Below are positions 9,590 through 20,723 of a stretch of 62,330 nucleotides of DNA, in pieces. The notes beneath the pieces are model-generated. The model was given only the letters and a program-made list of their open reading frames with translations, ran no database searches and was not told the DNA's origin. Each line of letters opens with the position of its first letter. The stretch's first letter is position 1. Made by a program: the position numbers and the translations under genes. Origin of the DNA: Comamonadaceae bacterium (GTDB taxonomy: Bacteria; Pseudomonadota; Gammaproteobacteria; Burkholderiales; Burkholderiaceae_C); contig CANCLK010000113.1 of assembly GCA_947378785.1 (NCBI GenBank), forward strand, positions 1-62,330, written 5' to 3'.

Positions 9590-10555
9590 TCACGGGTGTT
9601 GCTCTGAGACAAATAACTGCGCCCTGAGCTCCTTGACAAACAAGGCCGCCACATCAAAGCCGGTTTGATCCGTGATTTCTTGAAAACACGTCGGACTCGT
9701 GACATTGATTTCAGTCAACAAGTCACCGATCACATCCAGACCCACCAAAAACAAGCCCTTGGCTTGAAGAAGGGGGCCCAATTCATTGGCAATCTCCTTG
9801 TCGCGCGCACTGAGCGCCTGGGCGACCCCAAGTCCACCCGCAGCCAAATTGCCTCGCACTTCATTGCCCTGCGGAATTCTGGCCAAACAAAATGGCACCG
9901 CCTGTCCATTGATGAGCAATATTCGCTTGTCCCCATTTTTTATAGCAGGAATATAGCGCTGAACCATCACCGTTTGTGTGCCCTCCATGTTCAGCGTTTC
10001 AATCAGGCTGCCTAAATTTAAACCGTCGCTCTTGACACGGTAAATGCCTCTGCCACCCATGCCGTCCAAAGGTTTTAAGATGATGTCTTGATGTTCTTGG
10101 TGAAACGCTTTGATTTGCTGTGCGCTTTTGGTCACAAGCGTTGGGCTGATGAGGTGAGGGAAATTCAAAATAGCGAGTTTCTCTGGATGATCCCTCAAGG
10201 CAGCGGGATCATTGAAAACCCGTGCGCCTTCTCTCTTTGCATGCTCCAAAAGATGCGTGGCATAAAAATACTCCACATCAAAGGGGGGGTCCTTTCTCAT
10301 CAAGACCGCAGAAAACTCTCTCAACGCCAACGCACAACTTTCCTCTTTGCTGAACCACTGATCGTGCCCGTTCAGGTTCAATGTCACCCTTGAGGCCTGT
10401 GCGGTGACCCTGTCACCACTTCGCCAATAGAGATCTCCCACCTCACAGGCGTACACCTCCATGCCTTGGCGAACACACTCGCGCATCATCGCAAACGTCG
10501 TGTCCTTTTGAATCTTAAAAGACGCCAATGGATCGGCAACAAATAAAATGTTCAT
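9590..10555 (-). CDS. gshB: Glutathione synthetase
   Basis: This 321-residue ATP-grasp enzyme joins gamma-glutamylcysteine and glycine, the last step of glutathione synthesis. The start MNILFVADPL is the family's normal N-terminus, so I place it at 10555 rather than at an upstream in-frame ATG inside gshA. ATP-grasp signatures are KPLDGMGGRGIYRV, the RGNLAAGGLG loop and the metal-binding end GDLLTEINVTSPT. It starts 10 bp after the gshA stop, so the two ligases are cotranscribed and supply the substrate for enzymes such as the glutathione transferase at the right edge of the window. Confidence 0.97.
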   Translation of the reverse strand: MNILFVADPLASFKIQKDTTFAMMRECVRQGMEVYACEVGDLYWRSGDRVTAQASRVTLNLNGHDQWFSKEESCALALREFSAVLMRKDPPFDVEYFYATHLLEHAKREGARVFNDPAALRDHPEKLAILNFPHLISPTLVTKSAQQIKAFHQEHQDIILKPLDGMGGRGIYRVKSDGLNLGSLIETLNMEGTQTVMVQRYIPAIKNGDKRILLINGQAVPFCLARIPQGNEVRGNLAAGGLGVAQALSARDKEIANELGPLLQAKGLFLVGLDVIGDLLTEINVTSPTCFQEITDQTGFDVAALFVKELRAQLFVSEQHP

Positions 10556-10565
10556 GGACGACTTG

Positions 10566-11885
10566 TTAATCATAGATCTCTGCATTGGGATCGGTCGCCT
10601 CTAGCTCATAACTGGCCGCCAACATGGCCAAGCGAGCAATCACACCGTACATATAAAAACGATTGGGCACACTCGCTCCAGCCTTCAATCCTGGTTGAGG
10701 TGTATGCGCACTTTGCTCAAACGCCAAAGGCACAAACGAGGCACCAGGCGCATTTAAATTTTCATCGACACCGCGCTCAGCGTGCACACGGTAAAAGCCA
10801 CCCACCACGTAGCGGTCCATCATGTAGACGACAGGCTCTGCCACCGCATCGTTGATGCGCTCATTGGTCAAAACGCCCTCTTGAACAATCACCTGCGTCA
10901 ATGATTGACCGTCTTTGGTCACGCTCATTTTGTTTTTGGTTTTTCTGTTGAGTGCGTCCAAATCTTTGACATCTCTCACCGTCATGATGCCCATGCCATA
11001 GGTGCCGTTGTCTGCCTTGACCACGACAAAGGGCTTTTCATGAATGCCGTATTCTTTGTATTTCTTCCGAATTTTTAAAAGCAAACCCTCCACCGCAATT
11101 TTGAGCTCCTCAAGACCCAAGCCCTCTGCAAAATTGACCCCCGAGCACTGCGCAAACATGGGGTTGATCAGCCAAGGGTCAATCCCAAGCAATTTGCCAA
11201 AGCGTTTCGTGACCTCTTCGTAACTCGCAAAATGCTGCGACTTCCTTCTGACACTCCAGCCTGCATGCAAGGGCGGCAACAAATACTGCTCATGCAAGTC
11301 CTCCAAAATACCTGGAATGCCTGCACTCAAATCATTGTTGAGCAAAATCGTACAAGGGTCAAAATCCTTGAGCCCCAAACGGTATTTGCCTCGAATCACA
11401 GGCTCCAAGGTCACTCGCTCACCGTTGGGCAAATCAATGACCGTGGTCTCTTTGATCTCGGGATTGATCGAACCGATCCGAACATTGAGGCCAGCCATGT
11501 AAAAAATGCGCTGCAACTGCGCCACATTGCTCAAATAAAACGAGTTTCTGGTGTGATTTTCTGGAATGACCAAAAGATTGCGCGCTTCGGGGCATATTTT
11601 TTCAATCGCCGCCATCGCCGCTTGCACCGCCAAAGGGAGCATTTCCGGCGTCAAATTGTTCCATCCCCCGGGATACAGGTTGGTGTCAACTGGCGCGAGC
11701 TTAAAGCCTGCATTCCTGATATCCACAGACGAATAAAAAGGGGGCGTGTGCTCCATCCACTCCAAGCGAAACCACCTCTCAATGGCGGGCATTGAATCCA
11801 AGATTCTTTGCTCTAGTTCGTTGATGGGGCCGGTCAATGCGGTGATCAGGTGGGGGACCATTTTTGTACTCTTCTCTTTCGACAC
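10566..11885 (-). CDS. gshA: Glutamate--cysteine ligase, ferrooxidans-type family
   Basis: This 439-residue enzyme makes gamma-glutamylcysteine from glutamate, cysteine and ATP. It belongs to the family first described from Acidithiobacillus ferrooxidans and common in Burkholderiales, not to the enterobacterial GshA family. A glycine-rich nucleotide segment KADNGTYGMGIMTVRD and the conserved MMDRYVVGGFYRVH stretch are visible. It lies directly upstream of gshB and 115 bp after proA on the same strand. Confidence 0.95.
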   Translation of the reverse strand: MSKEKSTKMVPHLITALTGPINELEQRILDSMPAIERWFRLEWMEHTPPFYSSVDIRNAGFKLAPVDTNLYPGGWNNLTPEMLPLAVQAAMAAIEKICPEARNLLVIPENHTRNSFYLSNVAQLQRIFYMAGLNVRIGSINPEIKETTVIDLPNGERVTLEPVIRGKYRLGLKDFDPCTILLNNDLSAGIPGILEDLHEQYLLPPLHAGWSVRRKSQHFASYEEVTKRFGKLLGIDPWLINPMFAQCSGVNFAEGLGLEELKIAVEGLLLKIRKKYKEYGIHEKPFVVVKADNGTYGMGIMTVRDVKDLDALNRKTKNKMSVTKDGQSLTQVIVQEGVLTNERINDAVAEPVVYMMDRYVVGGFYRVHAERGVDENLNAPGASFVPLAFEQSAHTPQPGLKAGASVPNRFYMYGVIARLAMLAASYELEATDPNAEIYD

Positions 11886-12000
11886 GAGCGTTTGGGCTCA
11901 TGAATTTAAGCCCATGGGGGCAATTTTAAACAGGCACTGGCCTGATGGGCGCCAAAGCGCTTTTCACATGGGGTCTTGAATAGCCGGCGCAGGCCTCAGT

Positions 12001-13284
12001 TCAGCCGCGCAGCTCTCCTTGACCCAGTACGATGTACTTCAAAGACGTCAAGCCTTCCACGCCCACAGGTCCTCTTGCATGAAATTTATCGGTTGAAATA
12101 CCAATTTCCGCACCCAGTCCAAACTCAAATCCGTCAGCAAATCGGGTGCTTGTATTGACCATCACACTGGCAGAGTCCACCTCTCTTAAGAAGCGCTGCG
12201 CATGCGTGTGGTTTTGCGTCAAAATGGCATCGGTGTGGTGACTGGAATAGTGATTGATGTGCTCAATCGCCTCACTCACATCGGCCACCACTTTGACACT
12301 CAAAATGGGGGCCAAATACTCCTCAAACCAGTCTTGTTCCGTGGCCCTTTTCAGCAAGGCCCCATCATGGGGCAATGCGCTCAGATGCGCCCAGGCCTCG
12401 TCACACACCCTCAACTCCACCCCATGCTCCCACAGCCGGGCCGCGATCTTTGGCAACCATGGGCCTGCAACGGACGCATTCACCAAGAGGCTCTCCAAGG
12501 CGTTGCAAGGACTGTATTTTTGAGTTTTTGCGTTCTCAATGACCTTCAAATACATCTCTGACTCTAAGGCATCGTCCACATACGTGTGGCAATTGCCATC
12601 CAAGTGCTTGATCACCGGCACTCGGGCCTCTTCAGAGATGCGCGCAATCAAGCCCTTGCCTCCTCTGGGAATGATCACGTCAACCCATTGTGGCGAACGA
12701 ATCAAAACGCCCACGGCCTCTCGCTCGGTGGTCTGAATCAGTTGAACAGCCGTCTGAGGCAAACCATTCAGAACAAGCGCTTTTTGAACCAATGTCGCCA
12801 AGGCTTTGTTGGATTCAATGGCTTCCGAGCCCCCTCGCAAAATGCACGCATTTCCACTTTTGATCGACAAGGAGGCGGCCTCAATGGTCACGTTGGGTCG
12901 ACTTTCATAGATCATGCCAAACACCCCGATGGGCACCCGCATTTGACCCACTCGTATGCCACTGGGTTGTTCACGCAGGCCCGTCACCTCTCCAATCACA
13001 TCGGGCATCAGCGCCAATTGCTCACAGCCCAACGCACAAGTTTGAAGAATTGCACTGCTGAGTTTTAATCGATCAAACAGCGGCCCGCTCACACCACTGG
13101 CTTGCGCACGCTCAAGGTCCCGTTGATTTGCGCTCAAAAGGACGGCTTCCTCCTCACGCAGCAATCTGGCCAGAGTGCCCAGTGTTTGACGTTTTTGTGC
13201 AGCACTTGCTCGAGCGATGTGGCGACTGGCTTGCCGAGCCGCCAGGCCCAAGGCATCGATTTGATTTTGAACAGTTGTACTCAT
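12001..13284 (-). CDS. proA: Gamma-glutamyl phosphate reductase
   Basis: This 427-residue enzyme reduces glutamyl-5-phosphate to the semialdehyde with NADPH, the second step of proline synthesis. The fold is aldehyde-dehydrogenase-like. The predicted catalytic residue is Cys260 in the [12 protein letters not shown] segment. [14 protein letters not shown] and [14 protein letters not shown] form the nucleotide-binding half, and the C-terminal [13 protein letters not shown] is a family hallmark. It starts 4 bp after holA. The glutamate kinase gene proB is not adjacent. Confidence 0.97.
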   Translation of the reverse strand: MSTTVQNQIDALGLAARQASRHIARASAAQKRQTLGTLARLLREEEAVLLSANQRDLERAQASGVSGPLFDRLKLSSAILQTCALGCEQLALMPDVIGEVTGLREQPSGIRVGQMRVPIGVFGMIYESRPNVTIEAASLSIKSGNACILRGGSEAIESNKALATLVQKALVLNGLPQTAVQLIQTTEREAVGVLIRSPQWVDVIIPRGGKGLIARISEEARVPVIKHLDGNCHTYVDDALESEMYLKVIENAKTQKYSPCNALESLLVNASVAGPWLPKIAARLWEHGVELRVCDEAWAHLSALPHDGALLKRATEQDWFEEYLAPILSVKVVADVSEAIEHINHYSSHHTDAILTQNHTHAQRFLREVDSASVMVNTSTRFADGFEFGLGAEIGISTDKFHARGPVGVEGLTSLKYIVLGQGELRG

Positions 13285-13288
13285 GCGT

Positions 13289-14389
13289 CTATTTTGACAG
13301 AGAACAGCTCTTGGCGCATAAAAATGCCAATTGTTGCAGTGCCATCCAAGGATTTTCTGGCCAATTGGGCGCTTTCAAACCTTTGACCACGCCATCGACT
13401 CTGTGGCAGGCTTGCAAGAGCCTCTCAAGCACTTGGATGCTGATGTGGCCAACGGCGCGCTCAATCAACTTCTCCTTGTTGCCCCAAACCCGGTGTTCTT
13501 TTAAAACCATTGGAAGCGCTTTGCCAGACGTTACGGCTGACTTGATTTTGTACAGGAGACGAATGTCCTCCGTCAACGCAAAATGCACCAACACCGCCGC
13601 CTCGCCTTCGGCTTGTAAACCGTCCAACATGCGCTGCACTCGGCCAACCTGACCGGACAAAACGGCCTCAGACAACTTGAAGACATCAAACCTGGAGACG
13701 TTGAGCACAGCTTGCTGAACTTGCGGAAACGTCAACTCTCCACTGGGGTACAACAGGGCCAACTTTTGTATTTCTTGGTGTGCGGCCAATAAATTGCCCT
13801 CGACACAGGACACAAAAAACTGCAGTGTTTGGGCCCCCTCTGCACCGGGCATGACGCGTTGAGCTTGCAAAGACAGACGCTGAACAATCCAATTGGACAA
13901 AGCCCCTCTCTCGATGGTTTGAACAGCAAAGATGGGCGCCGCCGATTCCAGACTTTGGTGCCACGCACTGGACTTGGACATTTTGTCGAGTTTGGGCAAC
14001 GTGATCAATAAAATCTTGTCTGGCAACGCCTCGCCCAAGCTTTGCAAGGTGCCGACCATGGCGACCAATTGCTCAATGGCTTGCCCCCCCTCCTTGCCAG
14101 GTTTGCCACTGGGTATTCTCAGTTCAATCAACTGCTTGTCTGCAAACAGTCCCATCGACTGAAATTCAGCCAGCACACCCGACCAATCAAAATGAGCCCC
14201 CATGACCGTGAAGACTTGGCGCTCAGAGTACCCCGCTTGAAGTGCATAGGCTCTTAACTCATCGCTCATCTCTTGAACCAACAAGCTTTCATCGCCCTCA
14301 ATCACATACAAGGGGGACAGCCCCCTCTTGAGGTGTGCACTCAGTTCAGTTGTCAATTGAGTCATCATTAAAGGAACACCGATGTACAT
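13289..14389 (-). CDS. holA: DNA polymerase III delta subunit
   Basis: This roughly 360-residue clamp-loader subunit opens the beta sliding clamp during replication. The N-terminus carries the family pattern [16 protein letters not shown], followed by the ATPase-like fold without a working Walker motif and the helical C-terminal collar domain. The start is uncertain: 14389 is the longest frame, while the Met residues at positions 8 and 9 are equally plausible and closer to relatives. It sits between lptE and proA in the order lptE-holA-proA. Confidence 0.93.
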   Translation of the reverse strand: MYIGVPLMMTQLTTELSAHLKRGLSPLYVIEGDESLLVQEMSDELRAYALQAGYSERQVFTVMGAHFDWSGVLAEFQSMGLFADKQLIELRIPSGKPGKEGGQAIEQLVAMVGTLQSLGEALPDKILLITLPKLDKMSKSSAWHQSLESAAPIFAVQTIERGALSNWIVQRLSLQAQRVMPGAEGAQTLQFFVSCVEGNLLAAHQEIQKLALLYPSGELTFPQVQQAVLNVSRFDVFKLSEAVLSGQVGRVQRMLDGLQAEGEAAVLVHFALTEDIRLLYKIKSAVTSGKALPMVLKEHRVWGNKEKLIERAVGHISIQVLERLLQACHRVDGVVKGLKAPNWPENPWMALQQLAFLCAKSCSLSK

Positions 14390-14404
14390 CCATGGGCCAA
14401 GGGC

Positions 14405-14932
14405 TCAATGCACCACTTGAATGGCCGCCAAGCGACGCAAAATTTGGTAGGTCAAATCCGTTTGCATGTTCTGGTACAGCAACTCTTCTTCCATTTCTTT
14501 GGCCAAAACAGCGCTTTCATTGAAGCTGATGTCTCTGCGCTGAACCAACTCGGTTTCAGGGATTTTTTCAATGCCCGCGGGCGTGCGCACTTTAAATAAA
14601 ATCTTGACCCTCAACTGAAACTCTCGAATGGCCCCAGTTGAAGTTCTTCCAATGATCACCTTTTCACGGATCACAGAATTCAAATCAAAAATCATGTCCG
14701 CTTGGTCCAAATCTCTTGGGTCCACCAAAACTTTGAGACCTTGAACCTGTGATAAAACGGTGAGCATTTCCACACCAAAGGCATTGGTCGTCACATTGTT
14801 CAAAAAAAGTGTCTTGAACTCAAATTGAGGCGGTTTTCGCAACTCAAAACCACAGGCGCTGAGGGTGAGCACAGGCAAAGACAAGCCAATGCGAACAAGG
14901 TGTTGAAGAGCAGCTCTGCGTGGTATGGCCAT
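14405..14932 (-). CDS. lptE: LPS-assembly lipoprotein LptE
   Basis: This 175-residue outer-membrane lipoprotein plugs the LptD barrel and helps insert lipopolysaccharide. A signal peptide ends in the lipobox LSAC, followed by GFELRKPPQFEFKTLFL, the usual N-terminus of betaproteobacterial LptE. The ATG at 14932 overlaps the leuS stop as TGATG, so it is translationally coupled to leuS, the conserved order in proteobacteria. Confidence 0.93.
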   Translation of the reverse strand: MAIPRRAALQHLVRIGLSLPVLTLSACGFELRKPPQFEFKTLFLNNVTTNAFGVEMLTVLSQVQGLKVLVDPRDLDQADMIFDLNSVIREKVIIGRTSTGAIREFQLRVKILFKVRTPAGIEKIPETELVQRRDISFNESAVLAKEMEEELLYQNMQTDLTYQILRRLAAIQVVH

Positions 14933-17640
14933 CAAATCACCACATTGACCAGTCTCTTGGGCACAACAATCACTTTTTTAGGCGCTTGCAGCGATGCGGC
15001 CAACAGCAAGCGTTGTGTGGCCTCATGCGCCAAAGCCATTTCTTTGATCTCTTGCTCCGACGCATTGACCGACACTTTCAAGGCGCCCCTTAATTTACCG
15101 TTGACTTGCAAGACCAACTCCAGCTCGTCTTGAACCAATGCCGCCTCGTGCACGTCGGGCCACTTGACATCCAACATCGGCCCATGATCGGTCAAAAAGC
15201 CCAGGTCTCTCCAAAGGGCTTCCGAAATGTGCGGGCACACCGGGTTCACGACCCGAAGCAAAATGCCCATGGCCTCACAAAATATGACGCGCTCTTGTTC
15301 TGGCCAAGACAAAGGGTCTTGTGCCTCCAGCACATTGAGCATCTTCATCACCGCAGAGACCACGGTGTTGTACTGCATGCGCTCATAGTCAAAATTGGCC
15401 TGCTTCAAGACTTGATAGATTTCTCTCCTCAAGGTCTTGGCCTTTGGTGAGAGCGCCAACGCCGTTAAACGTTCTGGATGCAAAGCCGTAGAGAGGGCCT
15501 CTTGACCAAACAGCGCTCGATGCTCAAAAGCGAACTGCCACAAACGCCTTAGAAATCTAAAACTGCCCTCTACCGCCGTGTCATTCCACTCAAGGGTCGC
15601 CTCAGGAGGCGCTGTAAACATCGTGTACAAGCGCGCTGTATCTGCACCGTACCGCTCAATGAGTGCCTGTGGATCAACACCATTGTTTTTGCTCTTGCTC
15701 ATGGTACCAACACCATCGTAGCTCACCACAGTGCCCGCCGTGTAGTCGCCAAAGTCTTTGATGAGCTTTGCGCTTGTCACGCGACCCGAATCATCGGCAA
15801 TGTTCTCAACATCTTGAGGCCAAAAATACTCCACCCCTCCTTGAGGGGTTTTTTTGGAATAGATGTGATTGAGCACCATGCCTTGTGTGAGCAACTTCGT
15901 AAAAGGCTCATCGACCTGAAGCAATTTCAAGTCTCGCATGACCTTGGTCCAAAAGCGAGCATACAACAAGTGCAAAATCGCATGTTCAATCCCACCGATG
16001 TACTGATCCATGGGCATCCAGTACTTGGCGCCTTCACTGACCATGTGTTGATCGTCCTTGGGGTCACAGTAGCGCATGAAGTACCAAGAGGAGTCAACAA
16101 AGGTGTCCATGGTGTCCGTCTCACGACGTGCGGGCACACCGCAAATGGGGCAGACAACGCCGCGATGAAATTCTTCGTGGTGATTCAAGGGATTGCCAGA
16201 TCCATCAGGGATGCAATCCAAAGGCAACTTGACCGGCAAATCCTTCTCCGGCACGGGCACTGCACCATGTTCAGGGCAGTGAATAATTGGGATGGGCGTG
16301 CCCCAGTAGCGCTGTCTTGAAATGCCCCAATCTCTTAGGCGCCAAGTGGTTTTGAGTTCGCCCAACTGTTGAGCAGACAAGTCCTTCGCCACGGCTTGAA
16401 CACAGTCTTTGAACACCAAGCCGTCGTAGACCCCTGAATTGACAGCAAGCCCCATGCCCTTGAGGGCGTAGTCATCGCTCCAGACGCGGTCATTGAACTG
16501 CTCAGTCGTGCATTGACTGCCGGGCACTTGCACCACTTGCTTGATGGGCAATTGGTACTTCAATGCAAACGCAAAGTCCCGTTCGTCATGGGCCGGCACC
16601 CCCATGACCGCTCCGTCCCCATAGCTCATCAACACATAATTGCCCACCCAAACACTGACTTGCTCGCCGCTCAAAGGGTGCTGAACGAACAAACCTGTGT
16701 CCATGCCCTCTTTTTCTTTCACGGCCATCTCAGCTTCTGTGGTTCCCCCCTTTTGGCACAACTCGATGAAGGTCTTTAATGCGGGATTGCTCTTCGCGGC
16801 ATGCGTGGCCAAAGGATGCTCAGGGGCCACGGCACAAAAGGTCACGCCCATGATCGTATCAGCACGGGTGGTGAACACATGCATCAAGCCCGCGTCAATC
16901 GCTTGGCCATCCTCACCTTTGATATCGTGCTTAAAAGCAAAGCGCACACCCTCGCTTTTCCCAATCCAATTCTCCTGCATGAGCTTCACGCGCTCGGGCC
17001 AACCAGGCATCTTTTCCGAGGCAACAAACTCCAGCAATTCCTGGGCGTAATCTGTGATCTTTAAATAGTAGCCAGGAATTTCACGCTTTTCGACCGGCGC
17101 GCCTGTTCTCCAGCCTCGACCATCAATCACTTGCTCATTGGCCAAGACCGTTTGATCGACAGGGTCCCAGTTGACCACTTGCGTTTTCCGATAAGCAATT
17201 CCTTGCTCCAACATTTTCAGAAATAGCCACTGGTTCCACTTGTAATAGGCGGGCTCACAGGTTGCAATTTCCCGAGACCAATCGATCGCCAAGCCCATCG
17301 ATTTCATCTGCGTTTTCATGTAAGCGATGTTTTCAAATGTCCACTTGGCAGGAGAGACCTTGTTCTTGAGGGCTGCATTTTCCGCCGGCAAACCAAAGGC
17401 ATCCCAACCCATGGGCATCAAAACATTGAATCCCTTCATGCGCAAATGGCGCGTGAGCATGTCGTTGATGGTGTAATTTCTGACATGCCCCATATGCAAC
17501 TTGCCGCTGGGATATGGCAGCATTGAACATGCGTAATATTTTTCTCTGCTGGGATCTTCGAACACTTTAAACGCATCCATCAGCGTCCATGTGGATTGAA
17601 CCGCCTTTTCGATTTCCGTGGGATTGAACTTTTCTTGCAT
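14932..17640 (-). CDS. leuS: Leucyl-tRNA synthetase
   Basis: This 902-residue class I synthetase charges tRNA-Leu. The HIGH motif appears as HMGH (residues 49-52). The CP1 editing domain follows. The KMSKS loop reads [12 protein letters not shown], with Thr at the first Lys position but the catalytically important second Lys kept. The C-terminal anticodon-binding and tRNA-binding domains are complete. It lies 18 bp after dapB and overlaps lptE. Confidence 0.98.
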   Translation of the reverse strand: MQEKFNPTEIEKAVQSTWTLMDAFKVFEDPSREKYYACSMLPYPSGKLHMGHVRNYTINDMLTRHLRMKGFNVLMPMGWDAFGLPAENAALKNKVSPAKWTFENIAYMKTQMKSMGLAIDWSREIATCEPAYYKWNQWLFLKMLEQGIAYRKTQVVNWDPVDQTVLANEQVIDGRGWRTGAPVEKREIPGYYLKITDYAQELLEFVASEKMPGWPERVKLMQENWIGKSEGVRFAFKHDIKGEDGQAIDAGLMHVFTTRADTIMGVTFCAVAPEHPLATHAAKSNPALKTFIELCQKGGTTEAEMAVKEKEGMDTGLFVQHPLSGEQVSVWVGNYVLMSYGDGAVMGVPAHDERDFAFALKYQLPIKQVVQVPGSQCTTEQFNDRVWSDDYALKGMGLAVNSGVYDGLVFKDCVQAVAKDLSAQQLGELKTTWRLRDWGISRQRYWGTPIPIIHCPEHGAVPVPEKDLPVKLPLDCIPDGSGNPLNHHEEFHRGVVCPICGVPARRETDTMDTFVDSSWYFMRYCDPKDDQHMVSEGAKYWMPMDQYIGGIEHAILHLLYARFWTKVMRDLKLLQVDEPFTKLLTQGMVLNHIYSKKTPQGGVEYFWPQDVENIADDSGRVTSAKLIKDFGDYTAGTVVSYDGVGTMSKSKNNGVDPQALIERYGADTARLYTMFTAPPEATLEWNDTAVEGSFRFLRRLWQFAFEHRALFGQEALSTALHPERLTALALSPKAKTLRREIYQVLKQANFDYERMQYNTVVSAVMKMLNVLEAQDPLSWPEQERVIFCEAMGILLRVVNPVCPHISEALWRDLGFLTDHGPMLDVKWPDVHEAALVQDELELVLQVNGKLRGALKVSVNASEQEIKEMALAHEATQRLLLAASLQAPKKVIVVPKRLVNVVI

Positions 17641-17658
17641 AACTTTTATCGCGTCATC

Positions 17659-18471
17659 TCATTCATTGAGTCCGAGGACATCAAACATATCAAACAAGCC
17701 CGTCCTCTTTTGGGCCAAATACCGAACCGCTCTCAAACTGCCTTGTGCATAGGTGCTTCTTGACGAGGATTTGTGCGTGATCTCAATGCGCTCGCCCGTC
17801 CCCGCAAAAAGGACCGTGTGGTCGCCCACAATATCGCCGCCACGGATGGTTGAAAACCCAATGCTCATCGGGTCTCTCTCCCCCGTGTGCCCTTCTCTGG
17901 CAAACACACCATGGGTCTTTAAATCTCGACCCATGGCTTGAGCGAGCACCTCGCCCATTTTCAATGCCGTGCCTGAAGGCGCATCGACTTTGTGCCGATG
18001 ATGCGCCTCAATCACCTCAATGTCATAGCCTTCATTGAGCGCCTTGGCCGCCAAGGCCAACAACTTCAATGTCACATTCACCCCCACACTCATATTGGGG
18101 GCCATCAAAATAGCGATTTGCAAAGACGCCTCTTGGATCGCTGCTTTTTCTTCTTCGCTGAACCCCGTGGTTCCAATGACCATTTGTATGCCGTGCGCTT
18201 TGCAATAAGCCAAATGCTGCATCGTGCCTTGCGGGCGTGTGAAATCGATCAGCACGTGCGCATCTTTTAAGCCCAGCACCAAATCACTCGTGACGGTGAC
18301 GCCCGTCTTGAGCCCGAGCAATTGACCGGCATCAAAGCCAAGCAAGGGGGAATCTTTTAGGTCCACCGCGCCGGCCAGCACACACTGCTCAGATTGCGAC
18401 ACGGCTTGGATCAACATTTGACCCATCCGTCCACTGGCGCCCACGATAGCAACTTTGATTTTTCCTGTCAT
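17659..18471 (-). CDS. dapB: 4-hydroxy-tetrahydrodipicolinate reductase
   Basis: This 270-residue enzyme makes tetrahydrodipicolinate for lysine and peptidoglycan synthesis. The nucleotide-binding loop GASGRMGQ is at residues 11-18. The catalytic segment [15 protein letters not shown], with the His and Lys residues, is intact. Length is normal. It lies 43 bp after bamE in the conserved order bamE-dapB found in Burkholderiales. Confidence 0.97.
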   Translation of the reverse strand: MTGKIKVAIVGASGRMGQMLIQAVSQSEQCVLAGAVDLKDSPLLGFDAGQLLGLKTGVTVTSDLVLGLKDAHVLIDFTRPQGTMQHLAYCKAHGIQMVIGTTGFSEEEKAAIQEASLQIAILMAPNMSVGVNVTLKLLALAAKALNEGYDIEVIEAHHRHKVDAPSGTALKMGEVLAQAMGRDLKTHGVFAREGHTGERDPMSIGFSTIRGGDIVGDHTVLFAGTGERIEITHKSSSRSTYAQGSLRAVRYLAQKRTGLFDMFDVLGLNE

Positions 18472-18514
18472 TTACTTCTTCACTTTCAGATAGAACGCAG
18501 CTCGCTTAGAGGCC

Positions 18515-19123
18515 TCAATTGGGCTCCAAAGGCGGATAATTTGATCGGACGGCGCCGCGCTGCGCATCCACCAAAGCCGCGTCATTTTGTCCCGCGGGCT
18601 TGCTCGATTTAAAGCCAGCGAGCTGTTCGGGTGAGGCTTGCATGGCAGGCAACTTGCTCAAAGACGGGCGACGAATATCAATCGTTGCCGCAAACTCTAC
18701 TTCCGAGGGAAGCGCATCAGACTCGAATCGCACGAGTTCGTCTTTCACAAAGAAGACCGCGAGCTTTTTCTTTTGAATTTCTTGGCCCGAGCGCCTAACT
18801 GTAAAAGCATAGTCCCAACGCTCTTCGTGAAAGAGGCTAGAGATCAGGGGCGTGCCCAAGACCTCTTTGACTTGGTTTTTGCCCATGCCCGTCCTCAGAA
18901 CCTCCAACTGTTCTTTGGTGATGACATTGCCTTGAATCAGTTCAAAACGGTAGGGATTGATGGATCTGGCCACAAAGCCCAAAGGCTGATCAATCCAAGC
19001 GCAAGAGCTCAAGACAACACAAAGCAAGCCCACCAGGCCCACTTTCAAACCCCAAAAAGGACCCAAATGGCTTGACCCGGCCATAAAGTTGACTTTCAAA
19101 CACCTTTGGACAAGACTTTTCAT
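18515..19123 (-). CDS. bamE: Outer membrane protein assembly factor BamE
   Basis: This lipoprotein belongs to the BAM complex that inserts beta-barrel proteins. A signal peptide ends in the lipobox LSSC, and the SmpA/OmlA domain follows (INPYRFELIQGNVITKEQLE... LRTGMGKNQVKEVLGTP). A poorly ordered C-terminal tail of about 60 residues exceeds the short enterobacterial form but is common in this order. Start choice: the frame extends to 19195 into the promoter region. I prefer 19123, 16 nt downstream of the predicted start of transcription; 19084 is the alternative. It is divergent from fur, the usual arrangement. Confidence 0.88.
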   Translation of the reverse strand: MKSLVQRCLKVNFMAGSSHLGPFWGLKVGLVGLLCVVLSSCAWIDQPLGFVARSINPYRFELIQGNVITKEQLEVLRTGMGKNQVKEVLGTPLISSLFHEERWDYAFTVRRSGQEIQKKKLAVFFVKDELVRFESDALPSEVEFAATIDIRRPSLSKLPAMQASPEQLAGFKSSKPAGQNDAALVDAQRGAVRSNYPPLEPN

Positions 19124-19145
19124 AAAAAAACTGGAGGGGGAAGCT

Positions 19146-19172
19146 ATGATAGGGTCATTGTAGCGACACCAA
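19146..19172 (-). promoter_or_regulatory. Possible bamE promoter in the bamE-fur divergent region
   Basis: On the minus strand TATCAT (19146-19151) is preceded by TTGGTG after a short 15-bp spacer. It would start transcription near 19139, just ahead of the chosen bamE start. The match is modest. Confidence 0.3.
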
Positions 19173-19227
19173 GACCTCATTTCAGGCCTTTTCAAGGATC
19201 GAAATCCACATAATCTGATTTCTACGC

Positions 19228-19668
19228 ATGTCCAGCACCAAAGATCTTCAAACCACAGGATTAAAGGCCACGCTGCCTCGCCTCAAGATATTGGCCCTTT
19301 TTCAGCGCGGGGACCAAAGACACATGACGGCTGAAGATGTTTTTAAACTCGCCTTGCAAGAAAACATCGACGTTGGACTGGCAACTGTTTACCGCGTCCT
19401 TACGCAATTTGAACAAGCCGGAATTTTAAAGCGATCGCATTTCGAAAGCGGCAAATCGGTCTACGAACTCGATGAAGGTGAGCACCACGATCATTTGGTC
19501 TGTTTGGACTGTGGGCGCGTTGAGGAGTTCCATGATCCAGAGATTGAAAGCCGTCAGAGAAACGTTGCCACGCGCAAAGGTTTCGCATTGGCAGACCACG
19601 CCTTGAGCCTATACGCGCATTGCCTCAAAGACGACTGCGCCAATAAACTCAGCAAGACCGACCCTTAA
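19228..19668 (+). CDS. fur: Ferric uptake regulator
   Basis: This 146-residue iron-sensing repressor has the family layout: a winged-helix N-terminal half (LKATLPRLKILALFQ, TAEDVFKLALQENIDVGLATVYRV), then a dimerisation domain with the metal site EHHDHLVCLDCGRVEEF and a second cysteine pair HCLKDDC. It overlaps the convergent transporter gene by 4 bp at its 3' end. No clear Fur box was recognised in the bamE-fur gap. Confidence 0.97.
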   Translation: MSSTKDLQTTGLKATLPRLKILALFQRGDQRHMTAEDVFKLALQENIDVGLATVYRVLTQFEQAGILKRSHFESGKSVYELDEGEHHDHLVCLDCGRVEEFHDPEIESRQRNVATRKGFALADHALSLYAHCLKDDCANKLSKTDP

Positions 19669-20723
19669 ATTTGGCCAACAGCGGTCCTCAAATACCTCTG
19701 CGCCGCCCCAAGCGTCTTGAGACTCAAGCACAGCAGCAAGGACGCGACCAGCAGAGTCAAGCCCAGTCCAATCGCGCTCAATACCTTGTCCAAGGCATCC
19801 GCTTCGCCCCCTTGAGGCTGCAAACTGTCGACCAGAGAAAGGCCCAAACTCACCCAAGCAGCCAGGGGGAAGCTCAACGCCCATGAACTGGCCGAATAAG
19901 GCTGGCCCATCATCGCCCTGAACACGGGCACCAAGCCCGCGATCACAAGCGCGCCAATGGCCCAGAACAGCCAGGCCCAGGCGATTGGCGCATGAAAAGC
20001 GATCAAGGCCAAACCAATCACACAAGGCGGAGACACCGCGATGAACCAACTTGGCATCATCTGAGCAGGCAATGCCCCCACCCTGCGCGTGCGCAATACC
20101 AACAAGACGCTCACCAAGGGCCACAATACAAAGCCAAAGAGAAACTGCCAAAAACTCCACACACTGTGACCAAGCGCAATGCCCGACAAGAACACCAAAA
20201 CATTTCCGACTGCGGGTATGAACATGACGGGCGCCACAAAGCTCAAGCCCTTGTCTTGATATAAAAACAATCTCACATACACGACCATCACAAGCAAAGA
20301 CACGGCCAACTCAAAGACTGCCCCCAGGTACCATATCACCTCCCCTGCACGCCAAAGGACGCGAAAGAAAATGCTTGCCTGCCCTGGCTCAAAGATCCTT
20401 GGCGCCAAACCCAACAAAACACTTGAGAACAAGACCCAACCAACCGCTAGCGCTGCACTCCCACACAGGCCCAAAGGCTGTGAGAGTTCCTGCAAAAGGC
20501 TTTTGGGCGCCAGCACCAACCTCAAGACAAGACCCATCCCTAAGAGAATGAAAATGAAGATCGCCACACCTGCAACGGCAATTGAGAAAGAGGGTATTTT
20601 GGGATAGAGGTGTTCGAGCTTGGCAACACAAAAATACAAACCCGACCAACCCATTAGGATCACAAATTGGTTCAATTTGAGCTCATTGGCAAGGCCCGTG
20701 AGGAACGTTGACTTGGACATCAT
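19665..20723 (-). CDS. TehA/SLAC1-type anion channel or C4-dicarboxylate transporter
   Basis: The 352-residue protein is almost entirely hydrophobic, with about ten predicted membrane segments, and fits the TDT family (TehA, Mae1, SLAC1). Family members conduct anions such as chloride, nitrate, sulfite or malate, or influence tellurite resistance; the substrate cannot be read from the sequence. Its start overlaps the ABC permease stop (ATGA), suggesting cotranscription. Family assignment rests on length, topology and motifs such as WYLGAVFEL and the final LRTAVG tail, and is moderate. Confidence 0.7.
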   Translation of the reverse strand: MMSKSTFLTGLANELKLNQFVILMGWSGLYFCVAKLEHLYPKIPSFSIAVAGVAIFIFILLGMGLVLRLVLAPKSLLQELSQPLGLCGSAALAVGWVLFSSVLLGLAPRIFEPGQASIFFRVLWRAGEVIWYLGAVFELAVSLLVMVVYVRLFLYQDKGLSFVAPVMFIPAVGNVLVFLSGIALGHSVWSFWQFLFGFVLWPLVSVLLVLRTRRVGALPAQMMPSWFIAVSPPCVIGLALIAFHAPIAWAWLFWAIGALVIAGLVPVFRAMMGQPYSASSWALSFPLAAWVSLGLSLVDSLQPQGGEADALDKVLSAIGLGLTLLVASLLLCLSLKTLGAAQRYLRTAVGQI